Shown piece by piece: positions 24,933 through 32,882 of a stretch of DNA of 64,000 nucleotides. The stretch's first letter is position 1, and the number at the start of each line of letters is the position of its first letter. Location of the stretch: the NCBI GenBank assembly GCA_016213825.1, contig JACQZP010000016.1, positions 124,001 to 188,000 of the forward strand, given 5' to 3'. Under the pieces are notes generated by a model, which saw only the letters and a program-made list of their open reading frames with translations, did no database searches and was not told where the DNA came from. The stretch is from Acetobacterium woodii. Its GTDB lineage: Bacteria > Bacillota > Clostridia > Eubacteriales > Eubacteriaceae. A program made the translations under genes and the position numbers.

Positions 24933-26156
24933 TTAACTTCGATAATCGCCATTGATCTTAACATAATCGTAGGACAGATCACAACCCCAGGCCACTGCTT
25001 TTTCGTCGCCTTCTTTCATTTCAACTGAAATGTAAAGATCAGTCTCCGAAAGGACTTTTTTAGCCTCATCTTCATCAAACGGAATCGGTACCCCATCATT
25101 TAAAAGGGTAATCATCCCGGCCTGACTTGAGAATACCAGTGACACTTTTAAGGGATCAAAGGTTGCGCCGGAATACCCCAAGGCACACAGTACGCGGCCC
25201 CAGTTGGCATCTTCGCCGAATAAGGCCGTTTTTACCAGACTGGAAGTGATCACGGATTTTGCCAGGGTTCGGGCATCTGCTTTGGTTTTTGTTCCGTGAA
25301 CTTCCACTTCCACAAATTTGGTGGCCCCTTCGCCGTCACGGATAATTTTTTTTGCCAGGGTTTTATGGATATAGATAAATGCTTCTTTAAAAATCTCGTA
25401 ATCTGCGGAATTTTCTTCCAGCGGCTGATTACCAGCCAACCCGTTGGCAATCACCGTAACCATATCATTCGTGCTGGTATCGCCATCCACTGAAATCATG
25501 TTATAGGTATCAATGGTGGTTTCTTTCAGGAGTTTGTTTAGCAGCTCCGGTTCAATCTTCACATCGGTGGTGACAAAAGACAACATCGTGGCCATGTTGG
25601 GATGGATCATCCCGGAGCCTTTAGCCATGCCGCCAATTCTTACTGGCTTACCCTGAATTTCCACTTCCACCGCTACTGTTTTTTGAACGGTGTCGGTGGT
25701 TAAGATGGCATTAGCCGCCAGGTCTCCATCCGCCTGGGTATTTCCCAGTTTTGGTGCCAGTTTCTCAATACCGGTCAAGATTTTCTCAACCGGTAAAGCC
25801 AGGCCGATAACTCCGGTGGAAGCTACCAGCACATCTTCGGGTTTTAACTTAAGAACTGTCGCCACCTTATTGGCGGTTGCTGCCACCGCTTCGACTCCTT
25901 TTTGCCCGGTGCAGGCATTGGCATTGCCGCTATTGATGACAACAGCCTGTTTGTAGGGATTGGCAATAACCTTATTGCACCAGAGAATCGGGGCTGCCTT
26001 AACAACATTCGTTGTTGTCATGATGCTTGTTGCTCCTGGTACTTCCGAAACAATCATAACCAGATCGTTTTTTCCACTCTTTTTGATGCCACAGTTTAAT
26101 CCCCCGGTTTTAAAACCGGTAGGGGTTGTGACTCCGCCTGTCTTTATTACTTTCAT
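24933..26156 (-). CDS. argJ: Glutamate N-acetyltransferase / amino-acid acetyltransferase (ornithine acetyltransferase)
   Basis: 407 residues from ATG 26156 behind GAGGAG. The self-cleavage site that makes alpha and beta chains is in AKGSGMIHPNMATMLSFVTT, with the threonine of ATML as the nucleophile. Other family stretches are VVINSGNANACTGQKG, VLVASTGVIGLALP and TSTNDMVTVIANG. It recycles acetyl groups from N-acetylornithine to glutamate and may also use acetyl-CoA. No separate argA or argE gene appears in the window, which fits this cyclic route. Confidence 0.95.
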   Translation of the reverse strand: MKVIKTGGVTTPTGFKTGGLNCGIKKSGKNDLVMIVSEVPGATSIMTTTNVVKAAPILWCNKVIANPYKQAVVINSGNANACTGQKGVEAVAATANKVATVLKLKPEDVLVASTGVIGLALPVEKILTGIEKLAPKLGNTQADGDLAANAILTTDTVQKTVAVEVEIQGKPVRIGGMAKGSGMIHPNMATMLSFVTTDVKIEPELLNKLLKETTIDTYNMISVDGDTSTNDMVTVIANGLAGNQPLEENSADYEIFKEAFIYIHKTLAKKIIRDGEGATKFVEVEVHGTKTKADARTLAKSVITSSLVKTALFGEDANWGRVLCALGYSGATFDPLKVSLVFSSQAGMITLLNDGVPIPFDEDEAKKVLSETDLYISVEMKEGDEKAVAWGCDLSYDYVKINGDYRS

Positions 26157-26200
26157 GTCTTTACTCCTCGTATTTAAATGGATAGTATCCATCGCTTTTT

Positions 26201-27241
26201 TTAAATGGGGAAATCGGCAATAAAGTCGATTCCGGTTTTTTCGGCTAAATCAAAACAAATATTCATGTTTTGAACCGCTTGTCCAGCGGCACCTTTAATC
26301 AGGTTGTCGATGGCGCCGACCACAATAATGTGGTTGGTACGGGGATCGATGGTCAGCCCAATATCACAATAATTTGTACCTTTGACCCATCGGGTTTCTG
26401 GCATCCGATTTTCCAGAATTCTGACAAAGTACTCATCTTGATAGAAATCTCGATAAATCGCCTTAACCTCGTCCAAACTCAGATCCACGGTTAAGTTTGC
26501 GTAACACAGGGCTAGAATCCCGCGGTTCATGGGAACCAGATGAGGGGTAAAGAGAATATTGAAATCTTCGCCGTTTAATAACCGCAGTTCCTGCTCAATC
26601 TCTGGGGTATGACGATGGGAACCAATTTTATAGGCTTTAATGGTTTCGTTGCATTCGCTGTACATCAGATCAGTTATGGTGCCACGACCGGCTCCGGTGA
26701 CCCCGGATTTGGCATCGACGATGATACTCTTAGTATCAATGAGGTTATTTTTAATCAACGGTGCTAAGCTCAAAATACTGCAAGTTGTGTAGCAGCCGGG
26801 ATTTGAAACCAACTGTGCTTTTTTTATCTCGTTTCGATGCAATTCGCACAATCCGTAAACCGCATCTTTTAATAATGGTTGGTTAAAATGTTCGGTTTGA
26901 TACCAGTCTTCATATATATTGATATCCTTGAGCCGGAAATCCGCCCCCAGGTCAATCACTTTTGTTTTCTTTAACACGTCTGCGGTAATGGTTTTCGAGG
27001 CAATCCCATGAGGTAAGGCTAAAAAAACCACGTCCGATTTTTCTGCCAATTCCGTAATATCCGTTGCTTCACAGACAAGATCGGTAATGCTTTCGAAATT
27101 TCCATAAATATCACTGAATTTCTGCCCCGAATAACTCCGAGTTCCGATGGTCACCACTTCTACTTCCGGGTGTCGCATTAAAATGCGGATCAGTTCCTGT
27201 CCCGCATAACCAGTTCCTCCGATAACAGATGCTTTAATCAT
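26201..27241 (-). CDS. argC: N-acetyl-gamma-glutamyl-phosphate reductase
   Basis: 346 residues from ATG 27241 behind AAAGGATGATGAA; nine extra upstream codons have no signal. The NADP-binding N-terminus is ASVIGGTGYAGQELIRIL. The catalytic cysteine is in VSNPGCYTTCSILSLAPLI, and HRHTPEIEQEL with YCDIGLTIDPRTN complete the dehydrogenase fold. It reduces N-acetylglutamyl phosphate to the semialdehyde. It is the first gene of argCJBD, transcribed away from argGH. Confidence 0.95.
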   Translation of the reverse strand: MIKASVIGGTGYAGQELIRILMRHPEVEVVTIGTRSYSGQKFSDIYGNFESITDLVCEATDITELAEKSDVVFLALPHGIASKTITADVLKKTKVIDLGADFRLKDINIYEDWYQTEHFNQPLLKDAVYGLCELHRNEIKKAQLVSNPGCYTTCSILSLAPLIKNNLIDTKSIIVDAKSGVTGAGRGTITDLMYSECNETIKAYKIGSHRHTPEIEQELRLLNGEDFNILFTPHLVPMNRGILALCYANLTVDLSLDEVKAIYRDFYQDEYFVRILENRMPETRWVKGTNYCDIGLTIDPRTNHIIVVGAIDNLIKGAAGQAVQNMNICFDLAEKTGIDFIADFPI

Positions 27242-27378
27242 TTCATCATCCTTTCTTAACACATTCACTAAAGAATAGTAAGAGTCTAGGCAAACAGGGT
27301 CATTTTTATCGTGTCGATATTTAATCGGTACAGTCGTTTGGCTACAACCTCAATATTCTTGTCACAAATACTTCTTTA

Positions 27379-27405
27379 AACATTTATTTTACCAAAATAA
27401 ATGTT
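27379..27405 (-). other. Perfect 12-bp hairpin in the argC leader
   Basis: AACATTTATTTT (27379-27390) and AAAATAAATGTT (27394-27405) are perfectly complementary around a three-base loop. The hairpin lies in the roughly 200-base leader of argC, with no U-tract after it. It could affect message stability or serve as part of an attenuation structure. No leader peptide rich in arginine codons was found. Confidence 0.55.
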
Positions 27406-27449
27406 ATCTGTCTGTTAGTTTGTGAAATTTATTAATAAGTTATTTCTGT

Positions 27450-27478
27450 ATTATACAAGACATTCAATGTATAATCAA
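27450..27478 (-). promoter_or_regulatory. Promoter of argCJBD with overlapping ARG-box-like sequence
   Basis: On the minus strand TTGATT (27478-27473) and TATAAT (27455-27450) are 17 bases apart. The spacer contains TTGAATG, and the plus strand reads ACATTCAATGTATAAT, which shares the CATTCA core with the argG promoter. ATTCA/TGAAT half sites are the hallmark of ArgR operators. Confidence 0.7.
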
Positions 27479-27528
27479 GCGTTTTTATGCATAATTATTA
27501 ATTAATTCTATTTTTTTTCTTTTTATAC

Positions 27529-27570
27529 TTGCATTTCATATAGAATGATTGTATAATCATTCATGTAATT
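27529..27570 (+). promoter_or_regulatory. Promoter of argGH with palindromic ArgR-operator candidate
   Basis: TTGCAT (27529-27534) and TATAAT (27552-27557) are 17 bases apart. The palindrome GAATGATT GTAT AATCATTC (27543-27562) covers the -10 region and has TGATT/AATCA arms close to the ArgR half-site TGAAT/ATTCA. Binding of ArgR here would block RNA polymerase. Confidence 0.75.
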
Positions 27571-27612
27571 AAATAGATTATACAGAGAGATAATTTTCAG
27601 GAGGATATAAAA

Positions 27613-28830
27613 TTGAAAAAAAAAGTAATTCTTGCCTATTCCGGTGGATTAGATACCACAACGATTATACCATGGCTTAAAAACACTTACGACTATGATG
27701 TTATCGCGGTGTGTGTGGATGTGGGACAGGGAACTGAGCTGGAGGGTCTTGAAGAGCGAGCCCTTGCTTCCGGAGCCAGCAAGTTATATATAGAAGATGT
27801 TACCGATGAGTTTGTGGAAGACTTTGTCTGGCCAGCCCTTAAAGCCGACGCTATTTATGAGAAAAAATATTTGTTAGGTACTTCCCTGGCTCGTCCCTTG
27901 ATTGCCAAGGTTCTGGTAAAATATGCAGAACTGGAAGGTGCTGAAGCCATCTGTCACGGCGCTACCGGTAAAGGCAACGATCAGGTTCGTTTTGAGCTGA
28001 CCATTGGCGCTTTGGCACCACAATTAAAAATCATTGCCCCCTGGCGAATTTGGGATATTAAATCCCGTGAAGACGCCATGGACTATTGCGTTATGCATGA
28101 TATCAAGGTACCGATGTCCATCAGCAACAGCTACAGCCGCGATAAAAATATCTTACATATGAGTCATGAAGGTCTTGAGTTGGAAGATCCATCTTTAGAA
28201 CCACAATATAAAAAATTACTGCAAATGACAACCCCTCTAGAAGAAGCACCAGACGAAGCTGAAATTGTCAGTCTTGACTTTGAAGAAGGAATTCCCGTCC
28301 GCTTAAACGGCGTTGAACTGACTGGCCGAGAACTGCTTGAACAACTTAACATTATCGGCGGACGACACAGCATTGGCGTGGTGGATTTAATAGAAAACCG
28401 TGTGGTTGGCATGAAATCCCGAGGGATTTATGAAACTCCCGGCGGCTCAATTCTTTACAATGCCCATGAAGAATTGGAACACATGTGTCTGGATCGTCAA
28501 ACTTTCGGCTTTAAACAACAGGCTGCCGTTAAGTTTGCTGAATTAGCCTATAATGGTGAATGGTACACACCCCTTCGTGAAGCTTTGACTGCTTTTGTCG
28601 ATGAAACCCAAAAAACGGTAACCGGGAATGTTCGCTTAAAGCTTTATAAAGGCAATATTATCCTGATCGGCGTGACCTCACCTTATTCACTTTACAATGC
28701 CGAAATTGCCAGCTTCACCACCGGCGATTTATACGATCATAAAGATGCTGAAGGTTTTATTCATTTATTTGGCTTACCGCTTAAAGTTCGTGCTTTAATG
28801 CGACTCAGCCGAGAAGAAAAAGGGGAATAA
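27613..28830 (+). CDS. argG: Argininosuccinate synthase
   Basis: 405 residues starting with TTG at 27613, nine bases after a perfect AGGAGG (27599-27604). The ATP PP-loop is [17 protein letters not shown], followed by [38 protein letters not shown] and [14 protein letters not shown]-type sequence. It joins citrulline and aspartate with ATP. argH follows six bases after the stop. The ornithine carbamoyltransferase gene (argF) that makes citrulline is not in the window. Confidence 0.96.
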   Translation: MKKKVILAYSGGLDTTTIIPWLKNTYDYDVIAVCVDVGQGTELEGLEERALASGASKLYIEDVTDEFVEDFVWPALKADAIYEKKYLLGTSLARPLIAKVLVKYAELEGAEAICHGATGKGNDQVRFELTIGALAPQLKIIAPWRIWDIKSREDAMDYCVMHDIKVPMSISNSYSRDKNILHMSHEGLELEDPSLEPQYKKLLQMTTPLEEAPDEAEIVSLDFEEGIPVRLNGVELTGRELLEQLNIIGGRHSIGVVDLIENRVVGMKSRGIYETPGGSILYNAHEELEHMCLDRQTFGFKQQAAVKFAELAYNGEWYTPLREALTAFVDETQKTVTGNVRLKLYKGNIILIGVTSPYSLYNAEIASFTTGDLYDHKDAEGFIHLFGLPLKVRALMRLSREEKGE

Positions 28831-28836
28831 AAAACC

Positions 28837-30216
28837 ATGAAAAAAATGTGGGGAGGTCGGTTTTCTAAAAAAACCGACCTTTTAACTGATGATTTTAACT
28901 CGTCCATTTCCTTTGATCAACGCTTATACAAGCAGGATATCACCGGAAGTATTGCCCATGCCCGGATGCTGGGAAAACAGAATATCATTGATCCCGAAGA
29001 GTCCGAAATGATTATTAAAACACTGGAAGAAATTTTGCTGGACATTGAAGCCGGGCAAATTGAATTTTCTGTTGCTATGGAAGATATTCACATGAATGTC
29101 GAAGCGATTCTTACCGAACGAATCGGCGATGTGGGAAAAAAACTTCATACCGGTCGCAGCCGAAATGACCAAGTCGCCACCGATATGCGCCTCTATGTTA
29201 AAGAGATTGCCGATGACAGCAAATCACTGATCCAGAATCTTGTCATTACCTTGCTGGACTTGGCCGAAGATCACACTAATACCATTATGCCAGGCTATAC
29301 TCACCTGCAGCGTGCTCAACCAATTACCTTCAGCCATCATTTGATGGCCTATGTGGAAATGTTTAAACGGGACATGATCCGAATGACCCAGGTTAAAGCC
29401 ATGACCGACACCCTGCCGTTGGGCTCCGGTGCGTTAGCAACCACTACTTATCCACTGGATCGGGAATCGGTTGCCCATGAGCTGAATTTTGCTGCCGTAT
29501 CACTAAATAGCCTTGATGGGGTTTCCGACCGGGATTTCTGTCTTGATTTCCTGGAAGCAGCATCCGTTTTAATGATGCACCTCAGCCGCTTTTCTGAAGA
29601 GATCATTCTCTGGTGCAGTAGCGAGTTTAACTTTATTACCCTGGATGACGCCTTCAGTACCGGCAGCAGCATCATGCCCCAGAAGAAAAATCCCGATATT
29701 GCTGAACTGGTCCGTGGAAAAACCGGACGAGTTTATGGTAATTTAATGGGTCTGTTAACGACCATGAAGGGGATTCCTTTGGCTTACAATAAGGACATGC
29801 AGGAAGATAAGGAACCGGTTTTTGATAGCTACGATACTATCAAAATCTGCCTGATCACCTTTGCCAAAATGGTCAAAACATTGACGGTCAATGAAGCTAT
29901 CATGAAAAAAGCTGCCGCCGGGGGATTTTCTAATGCCACAGATGCCGCCGATTGGCTGGTAAAACATGGCGTTGCCTTTCGTGATGCTCATGAAATCATC
30001 GGCAAGCTGGTGTTCTTCGCCCTGGCTGAAAAGAAAAGTCTGGATGAACTGACTCTGGAAGAATACCAGAGTGTTTCCCCGGTTTTTGATGCAACGATCT
30101 TTGAAGCGATTGACTTAAATGTCTGTGTAAATCAACGTAACATTATCGGTGGCCCTGCCGAAGAACAGGTCAGAAAAGCCATTGCTATTAATCGTCAGTG
30201 GTTGGCGCAGAATTAA
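28837..30216 (+). CDS. argH: Argininosuccinate lyase
   Basis: 459 residues. The start [14 protein letters not shown] and the signature [18 protein letters not shown] are typical of the fumarase/aspartase superfamily. [19 protein letters not shown], the catalytic-histidine region [17 protein letters not shown] and the flexible serine loop [10 protein letters not shown] are all present. It splits argininosuccinate into arginine and fumarate, the last step of the pathway. It forms one unit with argG and is followed by a strong terminator. Confidence 0.97.
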   Translation: MKKMWGGRFSKKTDLLTDDFNSSISFDQRLYKQDITGSIAHARMLGKQNIIDPEESEMIIKTLEEILLDIEAGQIEFSVAMEDIHMNVEAILTERIGDVGKKLHTGRSRNDQVATDMRLYVKEIADDSKSLIQNLVITLLDLAEDHTNTIMPGYTHLQRAQPITFSHHLMAYVEMFKRDMIRMTQVKAMTDTLPLGSGALATTTYPLDRESVAHELNFAAVSLNSLDGVSDRDFCLDFLEAASVLMMHLSRFSEEIILWCSSEFNFITLDDAFSTGSSIMPQKKNPDIAELVRGKTGRVYGNLMGLLTTMKGIPLAYNKDMQEDKEPVFDSYDTIKICLITFAKMVKTLTVNEAIMKKAAAGGFSNATDAADWLVKHGVAFRDAHEIIGKLVFFALAEKKSLDELTLEEYQSVSPVFDATIFEAIDLNVCVNQRNIIGGPAEEQVRKAIAINRQWLAQN

Positions 30217-30262
30217 TCGTCTGGAATAAACACTGATCCTTAAATATTATGACACCAGCAAA

Positions 30263-30296
30263 AGAGAAACCGACACTAAGCCGGTTTCTCTTTTTT
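30263..30296 (+). terminator. Terminator of argGH
   Basis: AGAGAAACCG (30263-30272) pairs with CGGTTTCTCT (30282-30291) and is followed by TTTTT. Confidence 0.9.
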
Positions 30297-30328
30297 GTGC
30301 ACTTATCAAAATATTTTTGTGAATCGAT

Positions 30329-30676
30329 TTAATAAAAACATTCCCCGGCCAACTTCTCCTGCCACATTTTTTTAAGAATTTCAAGATCTTCCTTGAATGA
30401 TTTTTTGGTTTGATCCGCCCCCATCTCCAATTCTTCCAGTACTTCAATGGTAAAGTCATCACTATTTTCCGGTGTCCATTCTTTTTGGAGTTTGATGGTA
30501 AAACATAATTTTGTTTTCTTAGAAAATTCAAAGCGATTCTCAATGCCAACAATATTTTGGGTCGCATCCAGAAACAGTTTGCCGGAGCTGGTGTTTCGAA
30601 TTACATATATCCCACCCACCGATTTCTGTTCTTTATACGCCATAATGATTTCTTTCTTTGTTTGATTTTTTTCCAT
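30329..30676 (-). CDS. Small protein with degenerate GIY-YIG-like domain
   Basis: 115 residues; a second in-frame ATG at 30643 could also be used. VGGIYVIRNTSSGKLFLDAT resembles the first strands of the GIY-YIG nuclease fold, and ENRFEFSKKTKLCF carries the conserved arginine region. The second YIG is replaced (LFLD), so the catalytic tyrosine is probably missing. The C-terminus is charged and helical (FKEDLEILKKMWQEKL). Similar small proteins are found in Firmicutes, and their role is not known to me. The gene starts three bases before the stop of the gene upstream and probably shares its message. Confidence 0.6.
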   Translation of the reverse strand: MEKNQTKKEIIMAYKEQKSVGGIYVIRNTSSGKLFLDATQNIVGIENRFEFSKKTKLCFTIKLQKEWTPENSDDFTIEVLEELEMGADQTKKSFKEDLEILKKMWQEKLAGECFY

Positions 30677-30679
30677 TTT

Positions 30680-31156
30680 TCAATATCCCATTTCTTTTAA
30701 AATGGCGGCCAATCGCGATAGCCGCTCACCCAGAAGTTCATCATCTTTTTGCAGTACCTCTGCTACCATTTTAATATCCTCATCCAGAAAAGGATTATCT
30801 GTACATACAGAGACATTCATGGCTCCGCCCTGTAAAGCGATGCGATCAATTTGGGTTTGATTCTCATCATATAATTTTTCATATCGATAAGCCTCGCTAA
30901 AATACTGTTTAGTCCGGCAGACAAATATAGCCAGATCGATGACCCGCTGCAGTGGCATTTCTTCGGATTGACGGGACCATTTTTCGCCGGTGTAGCGCCA
31001 GATCTTAGCCGATACATCGACCTTACCCCGATCATTCCATTGAGCCAGCCCAACCGATAATCCCTTGGCATCGGATTTAAGATCCCGACCGTCTATTTTA
31101 TCGTAATCCTCTGAGACGATCACTGGCTTATGTTTAAGTGTTGTTGGAATTTTCAT
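30680..31156 (-). CDS. Conserved protein of unknown function (possibly DUF6530)
   Basis: 158 residues, soluble, with no signal peptide or membrane segment. The N-terminal KHKPVIVSEDYDKIDGRDLK, the central LSVGLAQWNDRGKVDVSAKI followed by WRYTGEKWSRQSEEMPLQR, and the C-terminal GERLSRLAAILKEMGY seem strongly conserved in family members I recall from Firmicutes. I cannot assign a function. It is the first gene of a two-gene unit with the GIY-YIG-like protein. Its leader contains tandem octamers and a palindrome at the predicted start site of transcription. Confidence 0.6.
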   Translation of the reverse strand: MKIPTTLKHKPVIVSEDYDKIDGRDLKSDAKGLSVGLAQWNDRGKVDVSAKIWRYTGEKWSRQSEEMPLQRVIDLAIFVCRTKQYFSEAYRYEKLYDENQTQIDRIALQGGAMNVSVCTDNPFLDEDIKMVAEVLQKDDELLGERLSRLAAILKEMGY

Positions 31157-31185
31157 TTTTAATCCTCATTTCATTATTACACTTA

Positions 31186-31225
31186 GTTATTCAGTTATTC
31201 AGTTATTTAGTAATTTAGTAAACTA
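31186..31225 (-). repeat. Five decaying tandem octamers in the leader of the unknown gene
   Basis: Units on the plus strand are GTTATTCA, GTTATTCA, GTTATTTA, GTAATTTA and GTAAACTA. The array lies in the 5' leader of the minus-strand gene starting at 31156. Confidence 0.7.
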
Positions 31226-31268
31226 CTAAATTTAATGCTAATTTATCATACCGTGCCAATTAAGTCAA
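31213..31268 (-). promoter_or_regulatory. Promoter with operator-like palindrome ahead of the unknown gene
   Basis: On the minus strand TTGACT (31268-31263) and TAAATT (31245-31240) are 17 bases apart. The perfect palindrome ATTTAGTA AAC TACTAAAT (31213-31231) covers the predicted transcription start. The divergent TetR gene starts 115 bases away, which makes its product a candidate ligand of this site. Confidence 0.6.
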
Positions 31269-31293
31269 GAAAGTTTTTTTCACTTCCTTTGTC

Positions 31294-31322
31294 TTGTTTT
31301 TCACAATGAAATATGTTATGCT
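31294..31322 (+). promoter_or_regulatory. Promoter of the TetR-family gene
   Basis: TTGTTT (31294-31299) and TATGCT (31317-31322) are separated by 17 bases, 60 bases before the start codon. The match is moderate. Confidence 0.5.
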
Positions 31323-31382
31323 TTAAAAAATGAACAAACGTAATTTTAAACTTAACTAAAATATAGAAATAGAGAGTAAAAT

Positions 31383-32054
31383 ATGGGAAAATATAAGGTT
31401 GGCAAAGAAACAAAAGAAAAAATTTACGAAGCTTCTAAAGCTTTATTTTATGAAAATGGCTACACCAATACCACCTGCCTGAAAATCGCTAAAGAATCCG
31501 GTGCAAATGTCGGGCTGATTAATTATTATTATGGTTCTAAGGGTGGTTTGGGAATTGAAGTATACAATGACATTATGTCTTCCATCAAATCCCGGGTTTC
31601 TGAAAAATTAGCAGAATTAAATATCGAAACCACACTTTTATTACAAACCGCCGTCGAATGGCGGGTATTAAATAACAATATGCGATTTAATAAAAACTTC
31701 AGCCGTTTTTATTATGATCTACTGAGTGAAAATGTTCTCTATAAGGAACAAAGTGTAATGACCGAATTTTATCGTAAGCTGGCATTGAGTTGCGATCTGC
31801 ATTACAGTGAATTTGAAATTGCCTTTATCTCCTTTGCCAGCGCCGGCGCCACCCAGGGAATCAATCTTGCCTATGATGCCGGACTCATCGACTGTTCCTC
31901 TCAGGATTTCATTAATGCCAGCATTCATCTGCTGCTGACCAATATGGGGATTAACCCTGAACTAAACGACCATATAATTAATGAGTCCTATGAAATTGAA
32001 AAAAAGTTTTCTGTTCGCATCGAAAAAAACTTTACCATCATCTCATCCATATAA
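31383..32054 (+). CDS. TetR-family transcriptional regulator
   Basis: 223 residues. The N-terminal HTH is TKEKIYEASKALFYENGYTN, then CLKIAKESGANVGLINYYYG and SKGGLG, the usual TetR pattern. The ligand domain (about residues 60-200) contains a run of aromatic residues (FSRFYYDLLSEN) but no recognisable signature. It may control itself, the divergent two-gene unit or the MFS transporter downstream. The purine-rich AGAGAGTAAA ahead of the ATG is a weak ribosome site. Confidence 0.9.
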   Translation: MGKYKVGKETKEKIYEASKALFYENGYTNTTCLKIAKESGANVGLINYYYGSKGGLGIEVYNDIMSSIKSRVSEKLAELNIETTLLLQTAVEWRVLNNNMRFNKNFSRFYYDLLSENVLYKEQSVMTEFYRKLALSCDLHYSEFEIAFISFASAGATQGINLAYDAGLIDCSSQDFINASIHLLLTNMGINPELNDHIINESYEIEKKFSVRIEKNFTIISSI

Positions 32055-32079
32055 ATATAATTTTAACATCTGCAATATC

Positions 32080-32110
32080 AGCGTAGTGAATTGTCACTGC
32101 GCTTTTTTTC
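32080..32110 (+). terminator. Terminator of the TetR-family gene
   Basis: AGCGTAGTGA and TCACTGCGCT form a 10-bp stem with one G-U pair around ATTG, followed by seven T residues. Confidence 0.85.
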
Positions 32111-32882
32111 TATTTCCTCAAATACATAATTTAACTTCAATTAATATTTTGATAATTATTTAAACTATTCTATCTATTCCTTCATTCATCCAACTGTAAA
32201 TACAGTTTGTTTTATGTTTTAAACGTTTATCAATCGATATTTTTATGCTTTTTTTCGTAATTTGCAATTTTTCTACATTTTATACTGGACAAACGCTGTT
32301 TAACATGCTATTATCAGACCATGTTTAAATATAACTAATATTAATTGCAGATAACTTAATTAGTATGTTCTTTCTGACTATTATCAATAATGTTCATTAC
32401 CATTGAGTTTTAGAGCGTATTTCTTACATTCAATCAGACCTCTGGTTAATATCGAAGTTACTTCCTGATGATAGCTTAACCAATCACGCTCTTAGTACTT
32501 ATTATGTAAACGCTTGCCTTATTTGTAAATTCTCACTTATAACGACACTCAGTAATTAAAATTAAAATATTGCTATGAGTGTATGCTATAAATACCAAAA
32601 CCATAATTAATTTCATTCAAAGGTTATGAATAACTACTGTACCTTGTGTGGAAAATCTTTCAAAAGGAGGGTCTAGGGATAAAACTAATTACTTTGCCAT
32701 TAGCACTGAGTCGCAAAGTATAAATTGTTTCGCATTTATTACTAAACTTGTTATTTTAAACCAGTGCAGCATTTTCGGTGCAGCTGTATTGTCTTAACCG
32801 TGTTTTAAAACCACGGTTATTGGTAAAAATTGACGTCTTTCAAATTCAATTTTGAGAGATATTCTGAAGAAGAGGTGAAATT
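32111..32882 (+). other. Long non-coding region rich in inverted repeats upstream of the MFS transporter
   Basis: No convincing gene. Visible hairpins are TTTAACATG with CATGTTTAAA (about 32300-32328), ACTAAT with ATTAGT (about 32334-32364), a nested structure of AGAGCGT/ACGCTCT enclosing GGTTAA/TTAACC (about 32412-32492), ACTTTGC/GCAAAGT (about 32691-32720) and AACCGTG/CACGGTT (about 32797-32819). A perfect AAAGGAGG at 32662-32669 has no usual start codon after it. A 16-codon frame (ATG 32626) encodes MNNYCTLCGKSFKRRV. The region may be a long 5' leader, a regulatory RNA or a decayed gene. It matched no riboswitch class I could recognise. Confidence 0.45.

Noticed and set aside
27242-27612. 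T-box leader upstream of arg genes
   Set aside because: No T-box core sequence (the GGTGG-ACCGCG type) and no specifier-loop structure could be seen; ArgR-type sites explain the region better.
30247-30567. 106-codon open frame on the minus strand
   Set aside because: It runs through the argGH terminator and overlaps the GIY-YIG-like gene in another frame, with a composition unlike real genes.
31186-31225. Short tandem units as a possible CRISPR array
   Set aside because: Units are only 8 bp with no spacers and no cas genes nearby; they are simple tandem repeats.
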